From: an uncultured Verrucomicrobiota bacterium | Lineage (GTDB): Bacteria; Verrucomicrobiota; Verrucomicrobiia; Palsa-1439 | Direction of reading: 5' to 3' | Length of the DNA stretch: 45,549 nucleotides | Assembly (NCBI GenBank): GCA_903825435.1 | Contig: CAIKAP010000129.1 | Coordinates: forward strand, 1-45,549 | Shown here: positions 8,876-18,239 of the stretch, piece after piece | Numbering within the stretch: the stretch's first letter is position 1 | Layout of the letters: every line of letters begins with the position of its first letter | The notes under the pieces: model-generated | The model's input: the letters and a program-made list of their open reading frames with translations, nothing else | Told to the model about the DNA's origin: nothing | The model's database searches: none | Program-made: the position numbers and the translations under genes

Positions 8876-10530
8876 TCGCCGAAACAGAAAAGATTGTTTT
8901 TGCCGCGCATGTACATCCGCGCGCCGCGGAACGCGGGGCTGCTGTTGTACGGTTCGCCGAGGTCGAGTTTTGTCGCGTCTTTGTACGCTTCGCCGACTAC
9001 GCTGGAATAGATGACGCCTTTGCGCGTGATCATCAACAGCGTGTTACTGGCGAGCGCGGGCGACGAATAAAATTCCTCGCCAAAATCGTGCGCCCAAAGT
9101 TCCTTGCCGGTGGCGATGTCGCAGCAGCGCAACAAGCCGCCGCCGCCGAGCAGGTACAAACGATTGCCAACGCTGATCGGACTCGGCACGTCGGGCGCGC
9201 CGTCGCTGGTTTTCCACGCGAGCTGAGTTTTAGTCACATCGCCGGTGCCGTTCGGACGGACGGCAATAACGTCGGCGTTGACTTTACAGGCGATGACAAG
9301 GCCGCCCGCGAAAATCGGCGACGGCGCGAGATCGCCGCCGAGACCGTTGGCACGCCAAATCTCGGCGCCGCTCGTCGGATCGTACGCGAGCATCCACGGA
9401 TCGCTGCACGTCACCAACAACGGTTTGCCCGCGACCATCGCGACAATCGGCGACGCCCACGAGCCGCCCGTCGGGCGCGGCGTCTGCCACGCGTCGCGAC
9501 CGGTGCGCGTGTCGAGCGCGAGCATTTTCGATTTATCGTCGCCTTCCTGACCGAGGTCGAGTTGGATGAGCAACCGGTTTTGCCAGAGCGCCAGCGACGA
9601 CGCGTACCCGTACGCATTTTCCAATGCGCCGAGAGTGCGCGCCCAAATTTGTTTGCCGTTAAAATCAAATGCGGCGACATCGCCGTTAGCAAAAATGGCG
9701 TAAACTCGACGACCGTCCGTGACCGGCGTCGGCGCGGCGAGACCGGTGTCTTCGTTCAACCGCGGCGGCGGCGGACGCTGCGCGGTGATTTTTACCGGCG
9801 ACGACCAAAGTAATTTACCAGTGTCAGCGTCGAATTTGAGAACACTGGTCTCGTTGCTCTCCGCGCCGGTGAGGAAGAGCGCGTTGCCCCAGATTACCGG
9901 CGAACTCATTCCCGGCAACGGTACCGGTACTTTCCAACGCAGTTTTAGTTTTACCACCGACTTCGTCACGCCTTCGCCGAACGGACCGCGGAACGCGGGC
10001 CAATTCTGTTGCCAGTCCGCGAGCGCGAGCGGCGGTTCCGGTGTTTCGACGACGACCGGCTCCCGTTCCGGCAACTGCACCGGTCGCACGGTGAGGAAAA
10101 GCGCCGTCGCCGCGAGCAAACCAAAAAGCGCCGACACAGCGTGCCGTGCGAAACGGTTATCCTCGGCTTGGCGCGCGCCCCACGCGAGCGGGTTTGGCGT
10201 CGCGCGGCGCGCCACGCGGACAAAATGCGCGCTCGCCAGAAATACCACCAGCGCCCCAATCATCGCGCGCGCGCCGTTGGACGAAAGACGGAGCTGCGTG
10301 AAGGTTTGCTGACGAAGCTGGAGATCGAGCTGGCGAATGCGCTGTTTCAGCGCGTCGTCTTTCGGACGTTTGTGAAGCTGCTCGATGAGTTCGATGCGCT
10401 CGCGCGACGTGACCAGCCCGGTCACTTTACCGCGAGTCTGGTTAAACACGAGCACACCGCCCGTCATCAACAGGAACGCCGCCGACGCGATCATCAGCGC
10501 GAGTCCAATTTGGTGGAGCAACGGTTTCAT
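8872..10530 (-). CDS. membrane-anchored PQQ-like beta-propeller protein
   Basis: The product has 552 residues. Three hydrophobic segments (about 8-28, 86-105 and 127-147) anchor a C-terminal domain of PQQ-type propeller repeats, recognisable by W/A-ASPIV, DxxTGKLLW, TGAEIW and ATGKELW blades. The domain is most likely outside the inner membrane. Such propellers may bind quinone cofactors or act purely as scaffolds; no PQQ ligands can be assigned by eye. The ATG at 10530 overlaps the stop of the upstream polyferredoxin gene, and its own stop overlaps the nuoEF start, so all three are coupled. A longer frame to 10623 only reads antisense-like sequence inside the neighbour. Confidence 0.85.
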   Translation of the reverse strand: MKPLLHQIGLALMIASAAFLLMTGGVLVFNQTRGKVTGLVTSRERIELIEQLHKRPKDDALKQRIRQLDLQLRQQTFTQLRLSSNGARAMIGALVVFLASAHFVRVARRATPNPLAWGARQAEDNRFARHAVSALFGLLAATALFLTVRPVQLPEREPVVVETPEPPLALADWQQNWPAFRGPFGEGVTKSVVKLKLRWKVPVPLPGMSSPVIWGNALFLTGAESNETSVLKFDADTGKLLWSSPVKITAQRPPPPRLNEDTGLAAPTPVTDGRRVYAIFANGDVAAFDFNGKQIWARTLGALENAYGYASSLALWQNRLLIQLDLGQEGDDKSKMLALDTRTGRDAWQTPRPTGGSWASPIVAMVAGKPLLVTCSDPWMLAYDPTSGAEIWRANGLGGDLAPSPIFAGGLVIACKVNADVIAVRPNGTGDVTKTQLAWKTSDGAPDVPSPISVGNRLYLLGGGGLLRCCDIATGKELWAHDFGEEFYSSPALASNTLLMITRKGVIYSSVVGEAYKDATKLDLGEPYNSSPAFRGARMYMRGKNNLFCFGE

Positions 10531-11789
10531 GGTGTTGGCGAGGACGGAATCTCCGGCACCGGCAGGCCGAGACGTTTTAATTCTTCCGGACAATACCGGA
10601 AGCAGCGCGCGCACGCGACGCAACGCGTCTGGTCGGCCTCATAATCCTTCCGATGACTGCGCACGCTGAGCGAAATGAGTTTCAGTCCGATGACCAGCCC
10701 GATCCACGCGCCGCAAAGCCGTCCCGCCAACACAAAACGATTCTGCACCGCGTACGCATCGGAAAAAAGTTTTTCCACCGGCTCGCCCGTCGCGCGAAAC
10801 GCGGCGGAAGCATCGGTCGTGTCCTTGACCGCACCGGTTTCTTCGAGATGAACGCGCTCGGCAAGATTCACGACGCGATGTTTGCGCGACATCGTCGCGC
10901 CCGACACGCCACCGAGCCAGACGCCGAGCGCGACGAGCAACGGCGCCACCGCGATCATGATCGCAAGCCGGCGTTTGTCGGTCGTGACAGTGTGCAGCGG
11001 CGCGTCGAGAGACGCTTTGTTGATTGAGTTAAATGGACATGACTGCTCGCACAACCGGCATTGCGTGCAATTGTCCGGCGTGATGCGGACGCGCCACTTC
11101 GAGACGGTCGAAAGCATACCGAGCAGCACGCCGTACGGACAAAGAAACCGGCAATACGGTCGCCCGACGAAAATACCGGTGACGAGAAATCCGATGCCGA
11201 GCGACACCATCAACGCGCTGCCGCTGAGCCGGAAAATCGTAATGAACGGATCGTACTGGCAAATGATGTAGCCGCCGCCCGTCGCGACGAAGACGACGGC
11301 GAGGCCGAGATAAACATACGCGAGCGGACGTAGTCCATGCTCCAGCCACTCCGGAATTTTTACCGGCTTGAGTAAAACCAAATCCTGCAACGCGCCGTGC
11401 GGACAAACCGCCGAACAGAACACGCGCCCGAACAACAACGCCGCCACGAGCGGCAACAATCCGAACGCCAGCGCCGTCACCGGCACACCGTACGACGAAT
11501 CGAAAATTCCCTGCGTGATATTCTGGATGCTGCCGATGGCGCAGATGCAGCCTTTCCGCCAGAAGCCGAAGTAGAGCGCGGAGAAAATGCCGAGCCAGAC
11601 AAGGCCGCGACGCGACCGGTACCGCAACGCGAGCCACGCCGCCAGCCCGAGCACCGCGACGAGCACCACGATGTCGAGCCGTTCCAACGCCAGCGACCGG
11701 ACCACCGGCTCGGTCATCATGGGGATCTTATGACCGGTCTCCGTGAACTGCGGCGGCGGAAAGCGTTGGGCGGCGAAGAAGGTCGTCAT
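10527..11789 (-). CDS. NapH/NosR-like membrane 4Fe-4S polyferredoxin
   Basis: The product has 420 residues, multiple membrane helices and five Cys groups. CxC-type CICAIG and the paired membrane motifs FCSAVCPHGAL and YCRFLCPYGVL are typical of NapH/NosR/RdxA. CTQCRLCEQSCP and a final CVACARCFRYCP are ferredoxin sites. It should carry electrons between the two faces of the inner membrane. Residues 5-15 (FAAQRFPPPQF) resemble the mature N-terminus of relatives that, as I recall, carry a signal peptide before it. Here only about four residues precede it, and the ATG overlaps the clp stop. The end of the gene therefore looks re-joined to the defence-like cassette. A start at 11720 (MMTEPVV) is possible. 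Confidence 0.88.
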   Translation of the reverse strand: MTTFFAAQRFPPPQFTETGHKIPMMTEPVVRSLALERLDIVVLVAVLGLAAWLALRYRSRRGLVWLGIFSALYFGFWRKGCICAIGSIQNITQGIFDSSYGVPVTALAFGLLPLVAALLFGRVFCSAVCPHGALQDLVLLKPVKIPEWLEHGLRPLAYVYLGLAVVFVATGGGYIICQYDPFITIFRLSGSALMVSLGIGFLVTGIFVGRPYCRFLCPYGVLLGMLSTVSKWRVRITPDNCTQCRLCEQSCPFNSINKASLDAPLHTVTTDKRRLAIMIAVAPLLVALGVWLGGVSGATMSRKHRVVNLAERVHLEETGAVKDTTDASAAFRATGEPVEKLFSDAYAVQNRFVLAGRLCGAWIGLVIGLKLISLSVRSHRKDYEADQTRCVACARCFRYCPEELKRLGLPVPEIPSSPTP

Positions 11790-14131
11790 GCGGAGCAACT
11801 GCCTTCCGGTTTTAGGGTTAGACGGCCACCCTCGACAGTGACCAAAACACTTGGCCAGCCACTCAATTCACCTGAAAGTATGAGTTGGCTCAAAGGAATC
11901 TCCACCAGCGTTTGCACTGTGCGCCGCAAGTGGCGAACACCAAACTCCATGCTGTAGCCAGCCGCAACGATTGCTTCAATAGCTTCATCGCTGAACTGTA
12001 GCGTCTTCCCTTGTTTGGAGGCAAGCGACTTGATGATTTCGTCCAGCACGAGATTGAGGATGGTCTTGATCTCCGACTGGCTCAGCGGTCGGAAGGCGAT
12101 CACCTCATCAATCCGGTTGACGAACTCGGCGCGGAAGTGTGCCTGCAACACCTTCCGGTAATCTGGCACTTCCTCTTGCGCGGCTTTGTCACCGAATCCG
12201 AGCGGTTGTTTCGGCTGCTGCCGCTGCGTACCGAGATTGGAGGTCAGGATAAAGATGGCATTGCGTGCATCGGCAACCCGCCCTTTGGCGTCGGTGATTC
12301 TTCCTTCGTCAAAGACCTGCAAGAAAACGTCGAACACTCGCGGATGCGCTTTCTCGATTTCGTCGAGCAACACCACCGAATACGGGCGGGAACGCAGCTT
12401 GCCGGTGAGTTGGCCTTCCTCGTCGTGGCCGATATAACCCGGCGGTGAACCGATCAACTTCGCCACGCTATGCTCTTCCATGAACTCCGACATATCGAAC
12501 CGGATGAGACCGTTCTCCGAGCCGAACAGGAACACCGCGATGCTCCGCGCCAACTCGGTCTTGCCTACACCGGTTGGACCAAGGAACAGAAAAACGCCCA
12601 ACGGCCCGCGTCGGTTCGCAAGCCAGGCTTGTGACAGTAACAACCGCTGGCAGACGCGCTCGACTGCTGCGTCCTGCCCTATGACGCGCTTCTTCAGCGC
12701 CGACGCCATGTCGAGCAGCCGCGACTGACTCATGCCGGCGATGTGGCCAGTGATGATCTCCAGCGGGATGCCGATCTTCTCCGACAACACCTGAGCAATG
12801 GTAAGCCCCGTCACTTCCCCACCCGCTTGAACTTCTGTCTTCGCGCCCGGTCGATAACTCAACACCGGCACCTGTGTCCGCGAGCCTGCCTTGTCCACCA
12901 GATCAACCGCCTTATCGGGAAGCTGGTGGTCGGTATCAAACCGGATGGACAAATCCACCGCCGCCGCCAAAGCTGCATCGGTGATTGTCGCGCCGTGATG
13001 CTTCTCCCATTTCGGACGCAACCCACGCAGGATTTCCAACGTCTCATCCCGACTCGGCTCCGGGACCGGCACCTTCTCAAACCGCCGCTCCAAAGCCGCG
13101 TCCGCTTCGATATACCGGCGATACTCAGCAATGGTCGTCGCCCCGATGCACCGCACGCCGCCACGCGCCAACGCCGGTTTCAGGATGTTCGCCGCGTCCA
13201 AGCTCCCTTCGCCTTTGCCGGCCCCCATCATCGTGTGCAACTCATCAATGAACAGGATGATCTCCGTGTGCGCGGACGATTCGGCGATGATCTTCGTCAA
13301 TCGCTCCTCGAAATCGCCTCGGTACTTCGTCCCCGCCGTCAACGCCCCCATGTTCAACTCGATCAACCGCTTGCCGGCCAACACCTGTGGGTCTTTGCCC
13401 TCGACAATCCGAATTGCCAACGCCTCCGCAATCGCCGTCTTGCCCACCCCGGCTTCGCCCACCAGCACCGGATTGTTCTTCGACGACCGGGCCAACGTCT
13501 GAATGACTTGGAGTAGTTCCTTCCGTCGCCCGACAATCGGCCCCAGCCGTCCTTCCCGCGCTTCCTTCGTCAAGTCGCGCCCGAACTTGTCCAAGAATGG
13601 TGTGCCGACCGGCTTCGGTGCCGCCGCCTGTTCCTGCAACCGTTGCCGGGTCGCTTCCGCCAGCTTCCGCAAATCAGCCGCAAGCTCGACCAGCAACCGG
13701 CACCCCGCCGACTCCGTTTCCTCCAGCAGCGCCAGAAACAGGTGACCGGTCTTCACTTCCGTTGACGCTAGTTCCTCGGCAAAAACTTCCGCCCGCGCAA
13801 ACACTTGCCGCGACCGGGCCGAACGATGAACAACCTCGCCCTTCGCAAACGTGTGATTGCCGGTATCCAGCCGCTCTCGAAGTTTCCGTCGAAAGCTGTC
13901 GGGTTGAACGCCATTGGCCGACAACACTTCCGCGACCAGCATCATTTCCGGCCGCGCTTCCTCAAGTTCAATCCCCTCCGGTAGCTTCGCGTTACCGGCA
14001 CAGAACTGCGGCAGCTTGGTCAACGCCGCCAGAAAATGCTCCGGCTCAATCTCCCTCATCTTCGCGGCGACCGCTTCACGGACGGCGAGACGCCACGTTA
14101 GGTTGACAGTGGGCGTAAAAGGAGTGGACAT
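11786..14131 (-). CDS. ClpA/ClpC-type double AAA+ unfoldase
   Basis: The product has 781 residues: a Clp N-domain (about 1-160), D1 with Walker A GEAGVGKT (225-232) and Walker B ILFIDELH, and D2 with Walker A GPTGVGKT (518-525) and Walker B VVLLDEIE. The region between D1 and D2 lacks the long coiled M-domain of ClpB. An LGFG tetrapeptide at 644-647 sits where ClpA/ClpC carry the loop that docks onto ClpP. It is therefore more likely a ClpP-feeding unfoldase than a disaggregase. The N-domain is diverged, which may reflect special substrates. The gene begins 3 bp after the kinase stop and ends overlapping the polyferredoxin start. Confidence 0.92.
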   Translation of the reverse strand: MSTPFTPTVNLTWRLAVREAVAAKMREIEPEHFLAALTKLPQFCAGNAKLPEGIELEEARPEMMLVAEVLSANGVQPDSFRRKLRERLDTGNHTFAKGEVVHRSARSRQVFARAEVFAEELASTEVKTGHLFLALLEETESAGCRLLVELAADLRKLAEATRQRLQEQAAAPKPVGTPFLDKFGRDLTKEAREGRLGPIVGRRKELLQVIQTLARSSKNNPVLVGEAGVGKTAIAEALAIRIVEGKDPQVLAGKRLIELNMGALTAGTKYRGDFEERLTKIIAESSAHTEIILFIDELHTMMGAGKGEGSLDAANILKPALARGGVRCIGATTIAEYRRYIEADAALERRFEKVPVPEPSRDETLEILRGLRPKWEKHHGATITDAALAAAVDLSIRFDTDHQLPDKAVDLVDKAGSRTQVPVLSYRPGAKTEVQAGGEVTGLTIAQVLSEKIGIPLEIITGHIAGMSQSRLLDMASALKKRVIGQDAAVERVCQRLLLSQAWLANRRGPLGVFLFLGPTGVGKTELARSIAVFLFGSENGLIRFDMSEFMEEHSVAKLIGSPPGYIGHDEEGQLTGKLRSRPYSVVLLDEIEKAHPRVFDVFLQVFDEGRITDAKGRVADARNAIFILTSNLGTQRQQPKQPLGFGDKAAQEEVPDYRKVLQAHFRAEFVNRIDEVIAFRPLSQSEIKTILNLVLDEIIKSLASKQGKTLQFSDEAIEAIVAAGYSMEFGVRHLRRTVQTLVEIPLSQLILSGELSGWPSVLVTVEGGRLTLKPEGSCSA

Positions 14132-14134
14132 GTT

Positions 14135-16579
14135 CTATAGGTTCTCCAGTTCGCGGATTCGAGATTGAGCATAGGCGATCTGTTCTGCATCTTGTGCAGT
14201 TGCCACGTTGATGAAGTTTTGATAACAATCAACTGCCGCCCGAGAGTTGCCGGTGGCGTCTTCTGCCAACGCCCTGCTGAACCAAGCCTCCCTGTACTGT
14301 GGGCTAATGGCCAATGCTTTCTTGAAACTGCTAACCGCTTCGTCCCGCTGCCCTAAGGCGAAAAGAACTATACCCATTTGACGCCACATTTCCGCATTTC
14401 GTTGGTCAACAGCGAGTGCCTTCTCACAGCACATCAATGCCTCATCATGTCGCTTAAGATTAAATAAGGTCACACTCTTGTTATACCAAGCTTGACCGTG
14501 TTGGGGATCAATCGCCAGCGCCTTATCGTAGCAGGCAATTTCATCTTCACGCCGTCCTAATTCGCCGAGGTAAACTCCCTTGTTATACCAAGCATCGGCG
14601 TACTGCGGGTCAATCGCGACAACCTTATCCCAGCAAGCAAGTGCTTCTTCATGTCTCGTCAAACGGTCGAGCACATTTGCCCTATTGTACCAAGCGCGAG
14701 TGTGTCGGGGATCAATCGCCAGAACTCTCACCCAGTAGGCAATCGCTTCTTTCGGCAATCCGCGCGTAAACAAGACGCATCCCTTGTTGAACAAAGCCGC
14801 GGTGCTCTCTGGCTCAATCGCAATTGCTTCATCGAGACAGGCAATTGCCTCCTCATGGCGCTCCAATTTTGCGAGTGCATGACCCTTGTTAGTCCAAGCG
14901 CCAGCATTTTGCGGATTAATGGCTAACACCTTGTCGAAGCAGGCAATCGCCTCCTCATGACGTTCCAACTCTGCAAGTGCATTGCCCTTGTTAGTCCAAG
15001 CCCCAAGGTGGTTTGGATGAATCTCGATGACTTGGTCGAAACAGTGAATCGCTTCCTCGCACCGCCCGAGTTCACTGAGGCAAGCGCCCTTGTTATTCCA
15101 TGCGTTAGTATAGCGCGGATAGAAAGCCAAAGCTTTTTCGTAGCAGTGAATCGCTTCTTCATGTTGCCCCAAGGCATCCAGACACGCGCCCTTGCTGTTC
15201 CATGCAGTCGCGTACTCCGGCTCAATTGCGAGTGCCATCTCCAAACAGTCAATCGCTTCCTTGCGTCGTCCCAATTTATCAAGTGTTGTCCCTTTGTTCG
15301 ACCAAATCATGGCCCGCTGCGGATCAATGGACAGGGCCTTATCGTAGCAGTGAATTGCTTCTTCACGCCGTCCTACTTCATCGAGGCACGTACCCTTATT
15401 GCCCCAAGCACTTGCGGCGCGCGGGTCAATGGCAAGCGCCGCATCGTAGCAAGAAATCGCTTCCTCGATCCGGCCAAGAGCGCTCAGCGAGACACCCTTG
15501 TTTATCCACTCCGGTCCCTCCAACTCTTTCGCCGCCGGTAAAGTCCATACCTCTCCGGTCTCTCGTAACAGAAGCGGCTCCAACACCGCTCGCAACTCCC
15601 TAAACGTCTGAAACCGCTCTTCTGGATGCTTCTTCACGCACCTTTCGATGATCGGAATTAGCGGTGAAGATAACTTCGGCGTGGGTGTTTGTGCATGGAG
15701 GCGATGCATGTCCGTCCAAAACCGCATCTGCTCCTGCCGAGATCGGTCACGTGGCGGCTGAGCACAAAACGGCAACCGGCCACCTGACGCCATCTGGAAT
15801 AGAACAATGCCGAAGCTGTAGATGTCACTTCGCTCATCACAAGCGGCAGCGTTCGTAAACTGCTCCGGCGGCATGTGCGTTGGAGTGCCGAATCCTGTCC
15901 CTTCCATCGTCTGCCCCGACAGCCCAACTTCCCCATCCATCACACTGACCGAAACTTCGGCTCTCCCCAGCGTCAACGCCCCGGCTAATCCAAAGTCAGA
16001 AATTTTCACCCGCTTGTCTTGGGAAATTAGAATGTTATCCGGCTTGATGTCTCGGTGGCAGCGAACTCCGCGTGAGTAAGCGTACTCCATTCCGGTGCAG
16101 AACTCGATTGCCCACTTCAGGCTTTGCACATAATCCGGTGGCCTCTTCTTGAGGTAACCCTGTAACGAATTCAGCCCGTTCTCATCCGGTGCGATGTAAT
16201 CCAAGGCAACGTAGAGGCGGTCGCCGACGTTCTCAACAAACCAAGCGCGCACCAGACAAGGATGGCGCTCCAAGTCCACCCAGACTTCGGCCTCCTTCCG
16301 AAACCGGTCGCGGGTTTCCTTGTCATGGAGATACTCTTCGCGGAACGTTTTCAGGGCAAAGACAGACTTCGTTTGGTGCGAATAAACCAAGTACACCACG
16401 CCGAACCCGCCTTTGCCAAGTTCGCGGTACACCTCGTACTTCCCGCCAATCACATCGCCCTTCTGATAGGCTGCCGATGGCTTTGCAGAAGGACGCGCTG
16501 CCGACATCGGCGGTGATGGTTTCGCCCCGGGTGTCGGCGACGGCTTCTTGTCGAATAGGCTGTTGAAGAAGTCGCTCAC
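14135..16579 (-). CDS. Hanks-type Ser/Thr protein kinase with 13 tetratricopeptide repeats
   Basis: The product has 814 residues. A low-complexity Pro/Ser/Ala leader (about 10-38) precedes a kinase domain with an intact glycine loop (GKGGFG), Lys77, HRDIKPDN (Asp177) and DFG (195-197), so it should be active. From about residue 355 to the end run thirteen 34-residue TPRs of the form AW-NKG...EEAI-CYDKALAIDP, a likely partner- or substrate-binding solenoid. There is no membrane segment between kinase and TPRs, unlike many receptor kinases, so it is cytosolic. The start is a GTG overlapping the stop of the SIR2-like gene. Base composition is lower in GC than the flanking redox genes. Confidence 0.95.
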   Translation of the reverse strand: MSDFFNSLFDKKPSPTPGAKPSPPMSAARPSAKPSAAYQKGDVIGGKYEVYRELGKGGFGVVYLVYSHQTKSVFALKTFREEYLHDKETRDRFRKEAEVWVDLERHPCLVRAWFVENVGDRLYVALDYIAPDENGLNSLQGYLKKRPPDYVQSLKWAIEFCTGMEYAYSRGVRCHRDIKPDNILISQDKRVKISDFGLAGALTLGRAEVSVSVMDGEVGLSGQTMEGTGFGTPTHMPPEQFTNAAACDERSDIYSFGIVLFQMASGGRLPFCAQPPRDRSRQEQMRFWTDMHRLHAQTPTPKLSSPLIPIIERCVKKHPEERFQTFRELRAVLEPLLLRETGEVWTLPAAKELEGPEWINKGVSLSALGRIEEAISCYDAALAIDPRAASAWGNKGTCLDEVGRREEAIHCYDKALSIDPQRAMIWSNKGTTLDKLGRRKEAIDCLEMALAIEPEYATAWNSKGACLDALGQHEEAIHCYEKALAFYPRYTNAWNNKGACLSELGRCEEAIHCFDQVIEIHPNHLGAWTNKGNALAELERHEEAIACFDKVLAINPQNAGAWTNKGHALAKLERHEEAIACLDEAIAIEPESTAALFNKGCVLFTRGLPKEAIAYWVRVLAIDPRHTRAWYNRANVLDRLTRHEEALACWDKVVAIDPQYADAWYNKGVYLGELGRREDEIACYDKALAIDPQHGQAWYNKSVTLFNLKRHDEALMCCEKALAVDQRNAEMWRQMGIVLFALGQRDEAVSSFKKALAISPQYREAWFSRALAEDATGNSRAAVDCYQNFINVATAQDAEQIAYAQSRIRELENL

Positions 16580-17571
16580 CTCAGTTCGTCCTCTGCGTGA
16601 AGTGCATCGGCTAATGGAGGAATGGGGCCATGCTCCCCATCGCCGTAAGCGTTCAACCGGATTCGGTCCTTTCCGAAGAACACCTCAGAAAACCTACCTA
16701 CGACCTCCGGTTTGGTATCGAACACAAAAATCTCTTGGTCACAACGTCGTGCGTTTGTCGCAAGGAACCAACGCATCTCAACGTCAGTCGGAGGCAGCGA
16801 ATACCCAAGCACGAAAACGCGTTTTGCCAAAGCAAGCGCCTTTCCGGCTAACAGCCAAAGCCGGCTCAGTGTCTCATGTCGGAGATAGGTAGCCTTGTTA
16901 AAACATGGTGGAACAATGAACGGTGTTTTCTTTTCAACCAATTTCTTGCTGCCTTCAACTTGGTCTTTCCACCCTCTGAAAGGAAGGTAGTGAAGAGTGC
17001 CACCCGAAGCGGACTCCGCGTCAGAGCAGAACCAACTCGCCGAACCATGTAGTTTATGCAGAGCAAATGCGGGGTGCCGATTGCGGGCGGGCGCGACGCT
17101 ACTAGGCCGGAGGGATACCATCGGCACAGGATACAAGGATTCGCAGCCTATTCCGTGTTCAGCAACGCATCTTTCGACAAGGGTATCGTAGTTCAGTGTA
17201 ATGACGCATGGATGGTCCCTTAGCCAAGAATTTACAAGCTTCGCAAGCCATTGCGGTCCAGCCGCCTGAGCCATCGTGTATTCGGCTGCGAATAACCTGT
17301 TCTGTATGACATGAAGGGCGTGTAATCCAGCAGCCTCGTTCCTCAACTTCTCCGCTCTTGTCAGCCACGGATGGTCGTTCAACCAAAACGAAAGCCAAAG
17401 CTCCAAGTCGTTCGGGAACAAAGTGCAGATGTCTTGCCTCATATCATTCGATACCAAGGAGCGCTCAACCATTGCCGCCAACTCCTGTAGTAGCGGCATT
17501 CGGAGATCCACCGGCCGGTGCAGTGAGACGGCTTTTGAGAAGCCGGCCCCCAGTATAAACACATCACTCAT
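16576..17571 (-). CDS. SIR2-like domain protein, putative NAD-hydrolysing effector
   Basis: The product has 331 residues. It begins with the NAD-binding loop GAGFS (8-12). The central block VITLNYDTLVE contains the Asn (127) and LHKLHGSASW contains the His (175) expected for catalysis. GYSLPPTDVEMRWFL is the conserved late motif of SIR2_2-type proteins. The Cys4 zinc module of true sirtuin deacetylases is absent. Related domains in anti-phage systems (for example DSR and Thoeris effectors) deplete NAD when triggered; that role is inferred here. It overlaps ORF6N upstream (ATGA) and the kinase downstream (GTGA), so it is coupled to both. Confidence 0.85.
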   Translation of the reverse strand: MSDVFILGAGFSKAVSLHRPVDLRMPLLQELAAMVERSLVSNDMRQDICTLFPNDLELWLSFWLNDHPWLTRAEKLRNEAAGLHALHVIQNRLFAAEYTMAQAAGPQWLAKLVNSWLRDHPCVITLNYDTLVERCVAEHGIGCESLYPVPMVSLRPSSVAPARNRHPAFALHKLHGSASWFCSDAESASGGTLHYLPFRGWKDQVEGSKKLVEKKTPFIVPPCFNKATYLRHETLSRLWLLAGKALALAKRVFVLGYSLPPTDVEMRWFLATNARRCDQEIFVFDTKPEVVGRFSEVFFGKDRIRLNAYGDGEHGPIPPLADALHAEDELR

Positions 17572-18176
17572 CTGGCAGTTTGCTTTGGTTGCTCGCTTGG
17601 TTTCCGTTTCACACGATACTTGGCGGCGCGTTCACGGACTTGGAAACCAATTTGCTTTTTCTCCGGCTCCGGTCCGGGAGGGGGATCCAGTAACTCCTGC
17701 ATTTGACGTAGCAGGTGGAGGATGGCTTTCTCGTGCAGGTCGAGCCGGTCACTGAGTTTCCGCTCCAATTCCGCCAGCTTCGCGGCGAACTGACGGTTCT
17801 GCCCAAGTTCCTGCCGCAGTTTCACGAACGCACGCACGACGAACACGCTCATCTTCATCGCCCACGGACTGCGCAACACATTCGCCGCCATGATCGCACC
17901 CTGCTCGGTGAAAGCCTGAGGCAGATGTCGGATGTTCCGTTTGGATGCGGTCACAAACTGTGACCGCATGGCTTCCCACTCCATCTCAGTCAACTGAAAA
18001 CAGAAATCCTGCGGGAACCGGTCGGCGTTGCGTTTCACGGCTTGGTTAAGCGCCTTCGTCGGCACGCCGTACGTGGTAGCCAAGTCGAAGTCCAGAATCA
18101 CCTTCTCGCCCCGCACCGTGAAGATGACCTTTTCGATGGGTTGAATCGCTTGGTAGGTGACCTTGGTTGTTTTCAT
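17568..18176 (-). CDS. ORF6N-domain protein, probable DNA-binding regulator
   Basis: The product has 202 residues. The first 115 match the ORF6N/KilA-N-related domain found in phage antirepressors and mobile-element regulators: GEKVILDFDLATTYGV, ALNQAVKRN, RFPQDFCFQLT, LPQAFTEQGAIMAANVLRS. A coiled-coil-like helix (about 120-165) and a basic tail rich in Lys/Arg follow. It is the first gene of the cassette and probably controls it. ORF6N genes are commonly solitary, so the ATGA coupling to a SIR2 gene is notable. Confidence 0.88.
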   Translation of the reverse strand: MKTTKVTYQAIQPIEKVIFTVRGEKVILDFDLATTYGVPTKALNQAVKRNADRFPQDFCFQLTEMEWEAMRSQFVTASKRNIRHLPQAFTEQGAIMAANVLRSPWAMKMSVFVVRAFVKLRQELGQNRQFAAKLAELERKLSDRLDLHEKAILHLLRQMQELLDPPPGPEPEKKQIGFQVRERAAKYRVKRKPSEQPKQTAR

Positions 18177-18239
18177 TCGTCAGTTGTCCACTATGCGGTA
18201 CCAGATTGGCGCCGCATTTTCATGCCACTTGCACGTCCG

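Noticed and set aside
14150-15520. Tandem 102-bp DNA repeat or satellite
   Set aside because: The period is 34 codons and every unit translates to a TPR within the kinase gene, so it is a protein repeat.
16576-17571. True sirtuin protein deacetylase
   Set aside because: The Cys4 zinc-binding module is missing and the motifs fit SIR2-like (SIR2_2-type) effector domains better.
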